Source of the DNA: Pedobacter sp. Leaf216
GTDB lineage: Bacteria > Bacteroidota > Bacteroidia > Sphingobacteriales > Sphingobacteriaceae
Direction of reading: 5' to 3'
Assembly (NCBI RefSeq): GCF_001421515.1
Contig: NZ_LMKM01000012.1
Location: 178,334 to 242,333 of the forward strand
Length of the DNA stretch: 64,000 nt
A model generated the notes under the pieces. The model was not told where the DNA came from, did no database searches, and saw only the letters and a list, made by a program, of their open reading frames with translations. The first letter of the stretch is position 1. Every line of letters starts with the position of its first letter. Both the position numbers and the translations under genes were made by a program. This document shows, one piece after another, positions 54,667 to 62,867 of this stretch.

Positions 54667-54728
54667 AAGTAGTACATTTTTAATACTACTTTGTGTTTAT
54701 GTTTGTGGTATCGAAATAATACCACAAA
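54667..54728. promoter_or_regulatory. Two inverted repeats in the HxlR/MDR divergent region
   Basis: First: arms AAGTAGTA (54667-54674) and TACTACTT (54684-54691). Second: arms TTTGTGGTAT (54702-54711) and ATACCACAAA (54719-54728). Both are perfect. They are candidate HxlR operators near the regulator's own start at 54652. Confidence 0.6.
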
Positions 54729-54851
54729 TGTACACATAAATGTTGCCAATAAAAAAGTTGCAGTATCTGCATTCGCTAATATGTAACATCATTTTATCAA
54801 GTGACAAATTATGACTTTGTAATGAACTCAATTATTATTAATTAAAAAATC

Positions 54852-55820
54852 ATGAAAGCAATTCACCTAACAGCTATTGGAAATCCGATAGAAAATTTGA
54901 AACTAGTAGAAATCCCTACACCCACTGCACCCAATTCAGGTGAGGTGATCATTAAAATGGAATATAGCCCAGTTAACTTTAGCGACCTGATGGTGGCTAA
55001 GGGTGTTTACTTTGTGCAGCCTGAATTGCCTGCCGTGATCGGTGGTGAAGGTGTAGGCGTAATCACTGAGATCGGCCCAGATGTAGATCATCTTAAAGTT
55101 GGCGATAGGGTTGTATTACCTTTTGGTACATATGCCTGGGCAGAATTTGTTAAAGCTCCAGCTGAAAAATTGTTTGCATTATCTTTGACATCTGATCCCA
55201 AACAAGCTGCAATGGCATCAATCAATCCACCTACAGCTATACTATTACTTGATGAATATGCCAAGCTAGAACAAGGTGATTGGATAGTTTTAAATGCAGG
55301 AAACTCAAGTATAGCTAATGTAATTTTCACATTCGCTAAGGCACGGGGTATTAAATGCGTTGCAATTGTTAGGCGACCTGAGGCTGTTGAGGCTGCCCGT
55401 CAGGCAGGTGCGGATGTTGTTGCAGTAGAAAGTGAAACTGTTGTACAAGAAGTAAAAGAGGCTACTGGCGGTGCTAATATTAAGCTGGGTCTTGATGGGG
55501 TAGGCGGAAAATCCTCTGCAATATTAGCCCAAATTCTTGGACAGGGAGGTCATCTGGTAGCTTATGCTGTCTTAAGCGGACAACCTTTAGTGGTAAGCCA
55601 GGTAGATCTTATTGTTAAACGTTTAAAAATCCATGGTTTCTGGATGTATTTGTCTGAATTTCTTCCAAAGCTAGATGCCGCTGCCCGGGAAACCGATTCA
55701 TTAATGGCATCCGGCTCCATCAATGTGCCTATAGCAGCTTGCTATCCGCTAAGTGCCTTTAGCGAAGCTGTAGAACATTCTATCAAAGGCGAAAAAGTCT
55801 TGCTTGACTTTACTTTATAA
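54852..55820 (+). CDS. MDR-family NAD(P)H-dependent reductase (2-enoyl thioester/quinone reductase-like)
   Basis: 322 residues. Catalytic domain: YSPVNFSDLMVAKGVYF and PAVIGGEGVGVITEIGPDVD, with VGDRV near 80. Rossmann part: VLNAGNSSIANVIFTFAKARG, VAIVRRPEAVEAARQAGADV and GLDGVGGKSSAILAQIL. No zinc ligands are evident. NPPTAILLLDEY is like the mitochondrial enoyl-thioester reductase branch. It likely reduces an alpha,beta-unsaturated carbonyl or quinone. Divergent from an HxlR regulator. Confidence 0.88.
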   Translation: MKAIHLTAIGNPIENLKLVEIPTPTAPNSGEVIIKMEYSPVNFSDLMVAKGVYFVQPELPAVIGGEGVGVITEIGPDVDHLKVGDRVVLPFGTYAWAEFVKAPAEKLFALSLTSDPKQAAMASINPPTAILLLDEYAKLEQGDWIVLNAGNSSIANVIFTFAKARGIKCVAIVRRPEAVEAARQAGADVVAVESETVVQEVKEATGGANIKLGLDGVGGKSSAILAQILGQGGHLVAYAVLSGQPLVVSQVDLIVKRLKIHGFWMYLSEFLPKLDAAARETDSLMASGSINVPIAACYPLSAFSEAVEHSIKGEKVLLDFTL

Positions 55821-56225
55821 TCAGAATCAAAAAAACAATAGTTTGGGAACAGGTTATTTATTAACGAATTAATTAGCTGTGAAAAATAAATGTTTAAGAT
55901 TGACATTCAGCAAAGTGTAGTCGTAATATTGATCTGAAACTGGCATGCGCGAATATTTCTTTAGCACAGGACGGATTTTGCCGCAAAAGGGAAATGATGC
56001 TATTGGTGTGTAGAATCCTCGGAGTTTTATTATAATGTCTGAATGAATTCTCGCTGAAGACTGATATTACAAGCTTAGTAATTTGAAAACGCTTTTAGTT
56101 TTCGACAAACTCTTCCATTATTCTCTAACCAGGCAGAGAGATACCGTCGAGGTAGGGCCAGTTATGACTAATAATTTAATTAAAAGAGAGGAGGCTTTAT
56201 TAATCCTTCTCTCTTAAAAATCAAA
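55821..56225. other. Gene-poor stretch with hairpin
   Basis: No complete gene. A short open stretch (MREYFFSTGRILPQKGNDAI) begins at about 55945 and stops after 23 codons; I do not recognise it. A hairpin with arms AAGAGAGGAGG and CCTTCTCTCTT (one mismatch) lies at about 56183-56215. Confidence 0.4.
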
Positions 56226-56485
56226 ATGAAAAATAATAACAGATGTCCGTTAGGGATAAATGAAAAAGTTTTTCGGGTCTTAGACCAAAAAGTTGCTATA
56301 AATTTTGCTATAGTCGCTGAGCTAGATTGTAATGAACCGGAAGAAGCCTGGAGACAGGCTATGGATAGTGCGCAGTTAAGGCACCCAAATCTTTCTGTAG
56401 AGATCATTGGCAGCCATTATTCGAATTTAGCATTGAACTTGTAGCAAATTGCCCTATTCCACTTACTACTGAAAGAAGAACTTAA
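56226..56485 (+). pseudogene. Frameshifted N-terminal fragment of a condensation/PapA-type acyltransferase
   Basis: The first frame runs CPLGINEKVFRVLDQKVAIN, then EEAWRQAMDSAQLRHPNLSVEII, matching the start of condensation-like acyltransferases, and stops after 72 codons. From about 56420 a different frame continues the expected sequence (FEFSIELVANCPIPLTTERR) until TAA at 56483-56485. A single-base indel near 56418-56422 explains both. The full protein would exceed 400 residues, and everything after this point, including the HHxxxD motif, is gone. The SDR at 56509 follows immediately. Confidence 0.72.
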
Positions 56486-56508
56486 AACTATCAATCAAAT
56501 AAAACGAA

Positions 56509-57330
56509 ATGGTAAAAATTATATTAATAACCGGGGCCTCAAGAGGATTCGGTAAATTATGGGCAAAGGCTCTTCTACAGCGTGGTGATAAAGTTGCTGT
56601 AACAGCGAGAAAGCTTCAGGATTTAAATGACCTGGTGACGGAATTTGGAAGTGCAGTGTTTCCAATTGAACTTAACGTGGATGATCGGAAAGCGTGTTTT
56701 GCCGCTGTTCAACAAGTTAAAGATCATTTTGGACGTATTGATGTTGTGGTCAATAATGCGGGTTTTGGTTTGTTCGGAGCTGTTGAAGAAACTACGGAGC
56801 AGCAGGCACGCAACCAAATGCAAACTAATTTTTTTGGTCTACTTTGGATTACGCAGGCAGTTTTACCAATAATGAGAGCCCAGCAAAGTGGACACATTGT
56901 CCAGGTTTCCAGCTTCCTGGGTTTAATTACTATTCCATTTCTTGGTTTGTATAATGCTTCAAAATATGCAGTTAATGGTTTGAGTGAAACCCTTGCTAGC
57001 GAAACTAAAGCTTTTGGAATAAAAGTCAGCATAATAGAGCCAAATGGCTATTCAACTGATTGGGCTACTATATCTTCAGTTCACACAGAGCCTCAAGAAA
57101 TTTATTCTCTGGGTAAAAAAGAATTTGAAGATTCACTAACTCCTGATACCTATGGGACACCTGAAAACACTGTGTCAGCTTTTCTACAGCTCATTGACAG
57201 CGATAACCCACCTTTACATTTTTTATTGGGGAAAAATGCCTACGCGGCAGTAAAAGATGTTTATTCGGCACGTATTGCTGAGTTTGAAGACTGGAAAGAA
57301 GTTGCCATAAGGGCCCACGGTTTTCATTAA
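56509..57330 (+). CDS. SDR-family oxidoreductase (paralogue 1)
   Basis: 273 residues. TGASRGFG near residues 8-15, NNAGFG near 84, and SSFLGL with YNASK as Ser-Tyr-Lys catalytic residues. The family-specific C-terminus has NPPLHFLLGKNAYAAV and a final EFEDWKEVAIRAHG. Close paralogue of the SDR at 59953. Convergent with the HxlR gene ending at 57341. Confidence 0.92.
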   Translation: MVKIILITGASRGFGKLWAKALLQRGDKVAVTARKLQDLNDLVTEFGSAVFPIELNVDDRKACFAAVQQVKDHFGRIDVVVNNAGFGLFGAVEETTEQQARNQMQTNFFGLLWITQAVLPIMRAQQSGHIVQVSSFLGLITIPFLGLYNASKYAVNGLSETLASETKAFGIKVSIIEPNGYSTDWATISSVHTEPQEIYSLGKKEFEDSLTPDTYGTPENTVSAFLQLIDSDNPPLHFLLGKNAYAAVKDVYSARIAEFEDWKEVAIRAHGFH

Positions 57331-57340
57331 TACTGCAGCA

Positions 57341-57733
57341 TCATTCTGTTTTTATCAATATTACTTTGGTTTCATTTATGGCTGCTTGCCTAATTACTGC
57401 ACTTAACTTTTCCTGATGGGCGTCTCCCCATTGCCCAAGGGCATTAATTATTGGCATTAAACTTTCACCCATGGTCGTTAAAGAATATTCAACTTTAGGA
57501 GGTAACTGAGGGAAAATCTTCTTGGTCACCAATTCATGTGCCTCCAGCTCATTCAGTTGCATATTTAAGACTCGCCTTGATGCATCTAGGATTTGGCGCT
57601 GTAATTCGCCTGGCCGTTTATGACCCTGATTAATAAAGTATAGAAGACGTATTTTCCATTTCCCGTAAAGAACCTCTCCCAATACGTCCAGACCGCAGTT
57701 AAGTGATGGTTGTATTTTTTTCTTATATGCCAT
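57341..57733 (-). CDS. HxlR-family winged-helix regulator
   Basis: 130 residues from ATG 57733 (MAYKKKIQPSLNCGLDVLGE); an upstream ATG at 57874 would overlap the divergent SDR start and add 47 atypical residues. Core: YGKWKIRLLYFINQGHKRPG and LPPKVEYSLTTMGESLMPII. The conserved cysteine is at C13. Divergent from the SDR at 57857 with a 123-bp gap. Confidence 0.92.
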   Translation of the reverse strand: MAYKKKIQPSLNCGLDVLGEVLYGKWKIRLLYFINQGHKRPGELQRQILDASRRVLNMQLNELEAHELVTKKIFPQLPPKVEYSLTTMGESLMPIINALGQWGDAHQEKLSAVIRQAAINETKVILIKTE

Positions 57734-57856
57734 ATTGCAAAGGTAAAACATATCTTCAAGAATGTCTATACGGATAAATTTGTCCCTATTGAATCGTTTT
57801 TCCGTACTTGTTTCACCCGCGCTTATCCTCCAATTTTGCCTTATAAAAACAAGAAA

Positions 57857-58648
57857 ATGGAAAATTATAATCATAACAACGAATTAGCAGGAAAAATCGC
57901 TTTGGTTACAGGTGGTACAAAAGGTGCGGGACAGGCAATCGCAGAGCGACTTGTCAAGGCGGGAGCAAAAGTTATCGTCACGGCGCGTAATCATCCCGAA
58001 AAGATAAATGATGCCTTCACATTTATCGCCGCGGATCTTAGTACAGTAGTTGGTACAAACCAAGTATTAGAAAAAATTAAATCACTGTTTGGAGGGGTAG
58101 ATATTCTAATTAACAATATGGGCGGTTCTGAAACACCCGGGGGCGGATTTAGCGTATTAACAGATGAGCATTGGGAGCAAACGCTGCAAACTAATTTTTT
58201 TGCACCTGTTAGACTTGATAGGGGCCTTTTACCTTCAATGCTGAAAAAAGCGTCAGGTTGCATCATTCATATTGCTTCTATACAAGGGAAGCTGCCATTA
58301 TATGATTCAACTTTGCCATATGCTGCCGCAAAAGCAGCATTAATAAATTACAGTAAGGGCTTGTCTAATGAACTCGCATCTAAAGGAGTAAGAGTACTTA
58401 CAGTGTCTCCGGGATGGATTAAAACCACTTCTGCAATTAGAATGATGGAACGCTTAGCAGAAAGTTCAGGTGTAACAATAGAAGAAGCAACACAAGGGGT
58501 GATGGATTCTTTAGGTGGAATTCCCATGGGCAGACCTGCCGAGCCAGAAGAAGTGGCAGAGTTGGTTGGATTCCTCGTTTCCCCCAGAGCGTCTTACCTT
58601 ACCGGGACAGAGTTTGTCATCGACGGAGGTACATTACCAACAATTTAA
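57857..58648 (+). CDS. SDR-family oxidoreductase
   Basis: 263 residues from ATG 57857; the longer frame runs back through the HxlR promoter and is not credible. TGGTKGAG near residues 17-24, NNMGG near 88 (NNMG in place of NNAG), IASIQGKLPLYDSTLPYAAA with Lys completing the catalytic Ser-Tyr-Lys, and C-terminal GTEFVIDGGTLPTI. SnoaL-like protein encoded 24 bp downstream, probably co-transcribed, and an HxlR regulator upstream. Confidence 0.92.
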   Translation: MENYNHNNELAGKIALVTGGTKGAGQAIAERLVKAGAKVIVTARNHPEKINDAFTFIAADLSTVVGTNQVLEKIKSLFGGVDILINNMGGSETPGGGFSVLTDEHWEQTLQTNFFAPVRLDRGLLPSMLKKASGCIIHIASIQGKLPLYDSTLPYAAAKAALINYSKGLSNELASKGVRVLTVSPGWIKTTSAIRMMERLAESSGVTIEEATQGVMDSLGGIPMGRPAEPEEVAELVGFLVSPRASYLTGTEFVIDGGTLPTI

Positions 58649-58672
58649 TTTCAATTAAAAAAATAATAAAAT

Positions 58673-59011
58673 ATGGAAATCAAGAATTTAGAATTGCCAC
58701 CAATAATTACCGCATTGATCAACAGTCAGAATGAGCATGACAGCACAGCGTTTGTAGCCTGTTTCATGGATCAGGCAGAGGTGTTTGATGAAGGAAAACA
58801 CCATAAAGGATCCCAAGAAATTAAAGCATGGAATGAACAAACCAATAGCGAATACAATACGCAAAACGAGCCAATAAGCTTTGAGCATACAGATGCTGGG
58901 GATGTTCTTACACTAAAGGTATCTGGAAATTTCAAAGGAAGCCCAATTCAATTAAAATATAATATTATAATTCAGGATAATCTTATCTCTTATCTATCGA
59001 TAGCATCATAA
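58673..59011 (+). CDS. SnoaL/NTF2-like small protein
   Basis: 112 residues with the cone-shaped NTF2-like pattern: PPIITALINSQNEHDSTAFV, then ACFMDQAEVFDEGKHHKGSQ, and KYNIIIQDNLISYLSIAS at the end. Members include polyketide cyclases, dehydratases and isomerases. Co-directional with the SDR 24 bp upstream, hinting at a short pathway or detoxification pair. Residue level catalysis cannot be assigned. Confidence 0.8.
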   Translation: MEIKNLELPPIITALINSQNEHDSTAFVACFMDQAEVFDEGKHHKGSQEIKAWNEQTNSEYNTQNEPISFEHTDAGDVLTLKVSGNFKGSPIQLKYNIIIQDNLISYLSIAS

Positions 59012-59240
59012 TAGGTAGATCGGTTTGATCTTTCTGTAACTGTGATTTATAACATAATCACGAGTTATAAAGTTGGTTATCGACGTAATATTCAACCACT
59101 CTATACTGTTATCAACTGTATTTGTACAAGCAATGTCATTTGCAAAAGTAGTATTATAATAATACTTCTTATTTAATATATTTGGATATGCAGGTGCATG
59201 TCCTGTGACAATACAGTCAGAGGATTTTTACAAAAAAAAG

Positions 59241-59624
59241 ATGCCATTAGTAACAGTAACTTTAACAAAAGGAAAACCTCAACAATATATTGAGCAGGTT
59301 TCCGGTAGTATCAATAACGCATTACTTGAATCCTATATGTTGCCGCCGAATGATTTGTTCCAGAGATTTTTGCAGTTAGAACCAGGGGCATTTATCTATG
59401 ACAGACATTATCGTGGAGGCCCGAGATCTGATGATTTTATACTTGTGGAAGTTAAATCGAATGCAAGGAGAACCGAAGAAAAAGATGCAGCTTTTAAATC
59501 GATAGTGGAACATTTGTCAAAATCTCCAGGTGTTCGTCCTGAAGATGTGATGATCATTTTTGATTCTCATTCAACTGCCGAGGATTATTCTTTCGGTAGC
59601 GGAATCTCAGCCAATAAAAATTGA
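59241..59624 (+). CDS. Tautomerase-family protein
   Basis: 127 residues from ATG 59241, chosen because it places proline directly after Met (MPLVTVTLTKGKPQQYIEQV), the catalytic N-terminal proline of tautomerases; an upstream ATG at 59205 would bury it. FQRFLQLEPGAFIYDRHYRG and VRPEDVMIIF follow the single-chain long tautomerase pattern. Likely enol-keto tautomerase of aromatic or small oxo acids. Terminator hairpin downstream. Confidence 0.85.
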   Translation: MPLVTVTLTKGKPQQYIEQVSGSINNALLESYMLPPNDLFQRFLQLEPGAFIYDRHYRGGPRSDDFILVEVKSNARRTEEKDAAFKSIVEHLSKSPGVRPEDVMIIFDSHSTAEDYSFGSGISANKN

Positions 59625-59658
59625 TATTGCCGTTATTGTTTGAATCTTTTAATTAATG

Positions 59659-59694
59659 AAGAGGCTGTATCCAATTAGATGATGCAGCCTCTTT
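59659..59694 (+). terminator. Terminator after the tautomerase gene
   Basis: Arms AAGAGGCTG and CAGCCTCTT with an inner ATC/GAT pair, followed by TTTGTATTT. No gene lies in 59695-59952 before the next SDR. Confidence 0.7.
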
Positions 59695-59952
59695 GTATTT
59701 AGTAGGTTTATACCATTCGATGTTTGTCTCTACATTCCTTCTTCCTGTTCGTTTTCTCCATGCTTTGCTTATGACGAATTAGGTTTTCATTGATTTCAAT
59801 ATTGTGGTTTCGTTTGATTTATGGCAAAATCCTTTCATCGGGCAGTTTTGACCTTTTGCCACTACCGTTTTTTTGTATCTGAAATGGATACATCTGTATA
59901 AGTCGAAAAGGCCACGACTGATGCAACTTTGAATCATAAAATAAATAAACAG

Positions 59953-60768
59953 ATGAGTAAAGTAATCTTAATCACCGGAGCCTCCAGAGGCTTCGGGAAA
60001 CTCTGGGCAAAAGCGTTCCTGGAAGCGGGTAACAAGGTAGTGGCAACCGCAAGAAATTTGGCCGACCTAGAGGACCTCGTGTTAGAATTTGGCAATATGG
60101 TATTGCCGCTTCAGTTGGACGTCAAAAACAGGACGCAATGTATCGAAGTGGTAAACTTTGCTAAAGAAACTTTTGGACAACTGGATGTAGTGATCAACAA
60201 TGCCGGATTCGGCCTTTTTGGTGCGGTAGAAGAAGTGAATGAAGTTGATGTAAAGAATCAGTTCGAAACAAATGTATATGGCTCACTTTGGATTATACAA
60301 GCTGCGCTACCGATTATGCGAGCACAGCGGAGCGGTCACATTATACAATTATCCAGCTTACTGGGAATTGTTAGCATTCCTACTATGAGCATCTATAATG
60401 CAACGAAGTTTGCCTTGGAAGCCATCATAGAAGCATTGTCTGGGGAAGTGAATCACCTGGGCATCAACACTACCCTTATTGAGCCTAACGCCTACACAAC
60501 TGATTTTGGGGGTGATTCGGCTCTGCACAGTGGGTCTATCGACATTTATGATGATGTAAAAAATGCAGTCCTTGCAGGTTTTAACGAAGACACGATGGGT
60601 GATCCATTAGCGACCATACCTGCTATTTTAGAGATCGTGAATACGAAAAATCCTCCGCTTCGTGTATTTTTTGGTAAAGTAGGTTATACCTTTGCATCAG
60701 AGGTTTATGCCAAACGCCTTGCGGAATGGGAAGCTTGGAAGGAATTTTCCATTGCTGCCCAAAAGTAA
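59953..60768 (+). CDS. SDR-family oxidoreductase (paralogue 2)
   Basis: 271 residues from ATG 59953; a TTG start at 59929 is less likely. TGASRGFG, NNAGFG and SSLLGI/YNATK. Same architecture as the SDR at 56509, with RGFGKLWAKA in both and DWKEVAIRA versus EAWKEFSIAA at the ends. It is followed after about 60 bp by an AraC regulator in the same direction. Confidence 0.92.
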   Translation: MSKVILITGASRGFGKLWAKAFLEAGNKVVATARNLADLEDLVLEFGNMVLPLQLDVKNRTQCIEVVNFAKETFGQLDVVINNAGFGLFGAVEEVNEVDVKNQFETNVYGSLWIIQAALPIMRAQRSGHIIQLSSLLGIVSIPTMSIYNATKFALEAIIEALSGEVNHLGINTTLIEPNAYTTDFGGDSALHSGSIDIYDDVKNAVLAGFNEDTMGDPLATIPAILEIVNTKNPPLRVFFGKVGYTFASEVYAKRLAEWEAWKEFSIAAQK

Positions 60769-60831
60769 CCGGTTTTTGTAACGAAAGACCAAATGACATT
60801 CGTTTGGCTTTCGTCATTTTATAACATGCAT

Positions 60832-61734
60832 ATGAAGCACTATACAACATTGAACGCCTTACATGATGACAGCGGAATTCAGCGGCCTGAAAACCCTTTG
60901 TTAAGCATCATGACCTGCCAGGATTATAGGAGCAGTTCGCTGGGAAAAAACAAGTTTAGTGGGGATTTTTATCTGATCAGTTTCAAAAAATTCGTTTCCG
61001 GCAATTTTCGGTACGGACGCAGAAAGTATGATAATGATAATGGTTCGATGATCTATGTAAGACCTAGGCAAATCATTGAGTTTGCGGATTTGGTATTATC
61101 AGAGAAAGGTTTTCTAATATTAATACATGAAGATTATTTGTTGAACACAAAATTACATTCTGAAATAAGCAAGTATAGTTTCTTTGATTATGAAGTTAGT
61201 GAGGCCCTACACTTATCGGTAGCTGAAGAAAAAAACATCTGGGAACTTTATGGTAAAATCCAGTCGGAATACCATAATAACCAGGACGAATTCAGCAAAG
61301 AGATCATCATAACGCACATCGATTCTATTTTAAAATACTCTCAGCGATTCTATAAACGTCAGTTCATTAATCGGGCGGATTATGAGGGAAGTCTGATCAC
61401 CAGATTTAACTTGATTATGAGGGAATATCAGGAAAGCGGTAAACTGATCACAGAAGGCTTACCCACGGTTGGGTACATGGCATCGCGACTGGCCATATCT
61501 ACACGTTACCTAACCGATCAACTGAAAGTGGAGACGGGTAAGACAGCCCTTGACCATATTCATATATTTTTGATAGACAAAGCTAAAAACATCTTGTTAG
61601 CTACTAATAATTCTATATCAGAAACGGCTTACCAACTAGGCTTTGAAAACCCACCATATTTCTCCCGATTATTTAAAAAGAAAAGCGGTATTACACCGGT
61701 CCAGTTCAAAGAAGGAAAGTTTGGGCTTAATTAA
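60832..61734 (+). CDS. AraC-family transcriptional regulator
   Basis: 300 residues from ATG 60832; ATGs at 60826 and 60793 are alternatives. The N-terminal part (MKHYTTLNALHDDSGIQRPE, NPLLSIM) is a beta-rich sensor. The C-terminal AraC double helix-turn-helix (about 210-300) includes GYMASRLAISTRYLTDQLKV and ISETAYQLGFENPPYFSRLF, with KKSGITPVQFKEG after it. It probably controls the SDR gene directly before it. Confidence 0.9.
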   Translation: MKHYTTLNALHDDSGIQRPENPLLSIMTCQDYRSSSLGKNKFSGDFYLISFKKFVSGNFRYGRRKYDNDNGSMIYVRPRQIIEFADLVLSEKGFLILIHEDYLLNTKLHSEISKYSFFDYEVSEALHLSVAEEKNIWELYGKIQSEYHNNQDEFSKEIIITHIDSILKYSQRFYKRQFINRADYEGSLITRFNLIMREYQESGKLITEGLPTVGYMASRLAISTRYLTDQLKVETGKTALDHIHIFLIDKAKNILLATNNSISETAYQLGFENPPYFSRLFKKKSGITPVQFKEGKFGLN

Positions 61735-62220
61735 TATTATCAGGCAAGTATTTTGAAAAAAAAGCCTTCTTTTTCTGATAATCGATTGTGAGCAAATGCC
61801 GATGCCTTTAAGGAAAGTAAACCGTTCCAGATAAGCATTCAATATCTCTTTTTCTTTTTGCCGATTATCATAAACCCATTCCATTATTCAAACCAAAATT
61901 TTAGGTTTTGATGATGAATTTTTGATAATTTGGATTACAAAAAAACGAAGGTTTAATTGTAATCTCAAAAAATTAGAATAGATGGATAGTCTAGGCATTC
62001 GTATGACCTTGAAGACATAATGGATACACAATATGGTGAGCAAAGAAAATGATGATAGGAACTTAATCATTCTTGTTTTAGAACACTGCGACCGATTTGA
62101 TGCGATAAGAGGTCGTGCTATGTTAATCACAGTTGCCTGAGATAAGCCATATTACTCCAGAGAAAGAAATGAAAGTGTGGACAATGATTACAAGGCAATG
62201 CAAGAGTGGGGATTTCGCTA
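61735..62220. other. Non-coding stretch after the AraC gene
   Basis: An inverted pair ATTATCAG (61736-61743) and CTGATAAT (61775-61782) may terminate the AraC transcript. Two short minus-strand open frames (61669-61884, 61888-62130) show no recognisable protein and I do not call them genes. Confidence 0.4.
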
Positions 62221-62677
62221 AAAGTGTGCACCAGTTTTCATTCCAAACTGTACACCCCGCTTTTTACCATCCGGTCTTGATGGAATCGTAAAGACTGAGC
62301 CAAATATATCCAATCTTCCCAGATTCCTTACCTTCATTTCCCAATCTATCTTTCCTACATCTGTTCTCTCAATCCTCCACAGAAGATGGTTTTGCAAGAA
62401 AAACGGCCTTCCAGGACAGAATTTGAGACAAATCAGCCCATGTTTAAAAACACATCAGAATAAGAAATGTAATTTTGGATTTTAAGGCCATTAGAACATC
62501 TCCATTTCGGTTTCTCTAGGCGAAACAATCATTGAGCCCAGCCCCGCTTTTCAGAAGCTTAAAACCGCTTAAAATGAGCCGAGTGGCCACTTTCGAGCGA
62601 AATCTAGTGAACAATATAGGCCGAAAAAGATGGCCGCGATGGATGAAAACCAGTGGCCACTTTTAGCGGAACCCCCA
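62221..62677. mobile_element. Probable relic of an insertion sequence (ends only)
   Basis: Near the left, GTGTGCACCAGTTT (from about 62225) and AAACTGTACACC form an imperfect inverted pair. On the right, AGTGGCCACTTTCGAGCG (from 62582) and AGTGGCCACTTTTAGCGG (from about 62652) are direct repeats. Multiple terminal repeats of this kind occur in IS21-family ends, but the assignment is tentative and no transposase remains. An unstarted minus-strand open frame (about 80 codons, including RIERTDVGKIDWEMKVRNLG) is not recognised. Confidence 0.35.
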
Positions 62678-62687
62678 TGTAAATTGA

Positions 62688-62807
62688 CTCGTCCTGATTT
62701 TACTTGTCGTTTTTGAGTTATAATACTAGAATTAGTTTACATCTTCTGGGTGGTAATACTGGAATTAGTTTACACCACTTTTGTGTTAATTCTGATATTA
62801 CTTTACA
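62688..62807. repeat. Four-copy repeat array with 33-bp period next to the IS3 element
   Basis: GAATTAGTTTACA-type repeats start at 62721, 62754 and 62787, exactly 33 bp apart. The first two share TAATACTRGAATTAGTTTAC; the third is TAATTCTGATATTACTTTAC. A weaker fourth copy (CCTGATTTTACTTG) lies at about 62693, about 98 bp before the third. They lie inside or beside the transposase 3' end of the IS3 element, and TGTAAA at 62678 may be its terminal inverted repeat. Confidence 0.6.
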
Positions 62808-62867
62808 ATTGTACAATTTGTAATTTATTAATAAAAGAATTGCTGTGGGTTTTTTCTGATTGTATTT

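Noticed and set aside
57710..57856. N-terminal extension of the SDR at 57857
   Set aside because: It reads through the HxlR promoter and start on the other strand and adds 49 residues before a normal SDR N-terminus.
61669..62130. Minus-strand open frames of 71 and 80 codons after the AraC gene
   Set aside because: The first overlaps the end of the AraC gene antisense, both lack family features, and no conserved start context is seen.
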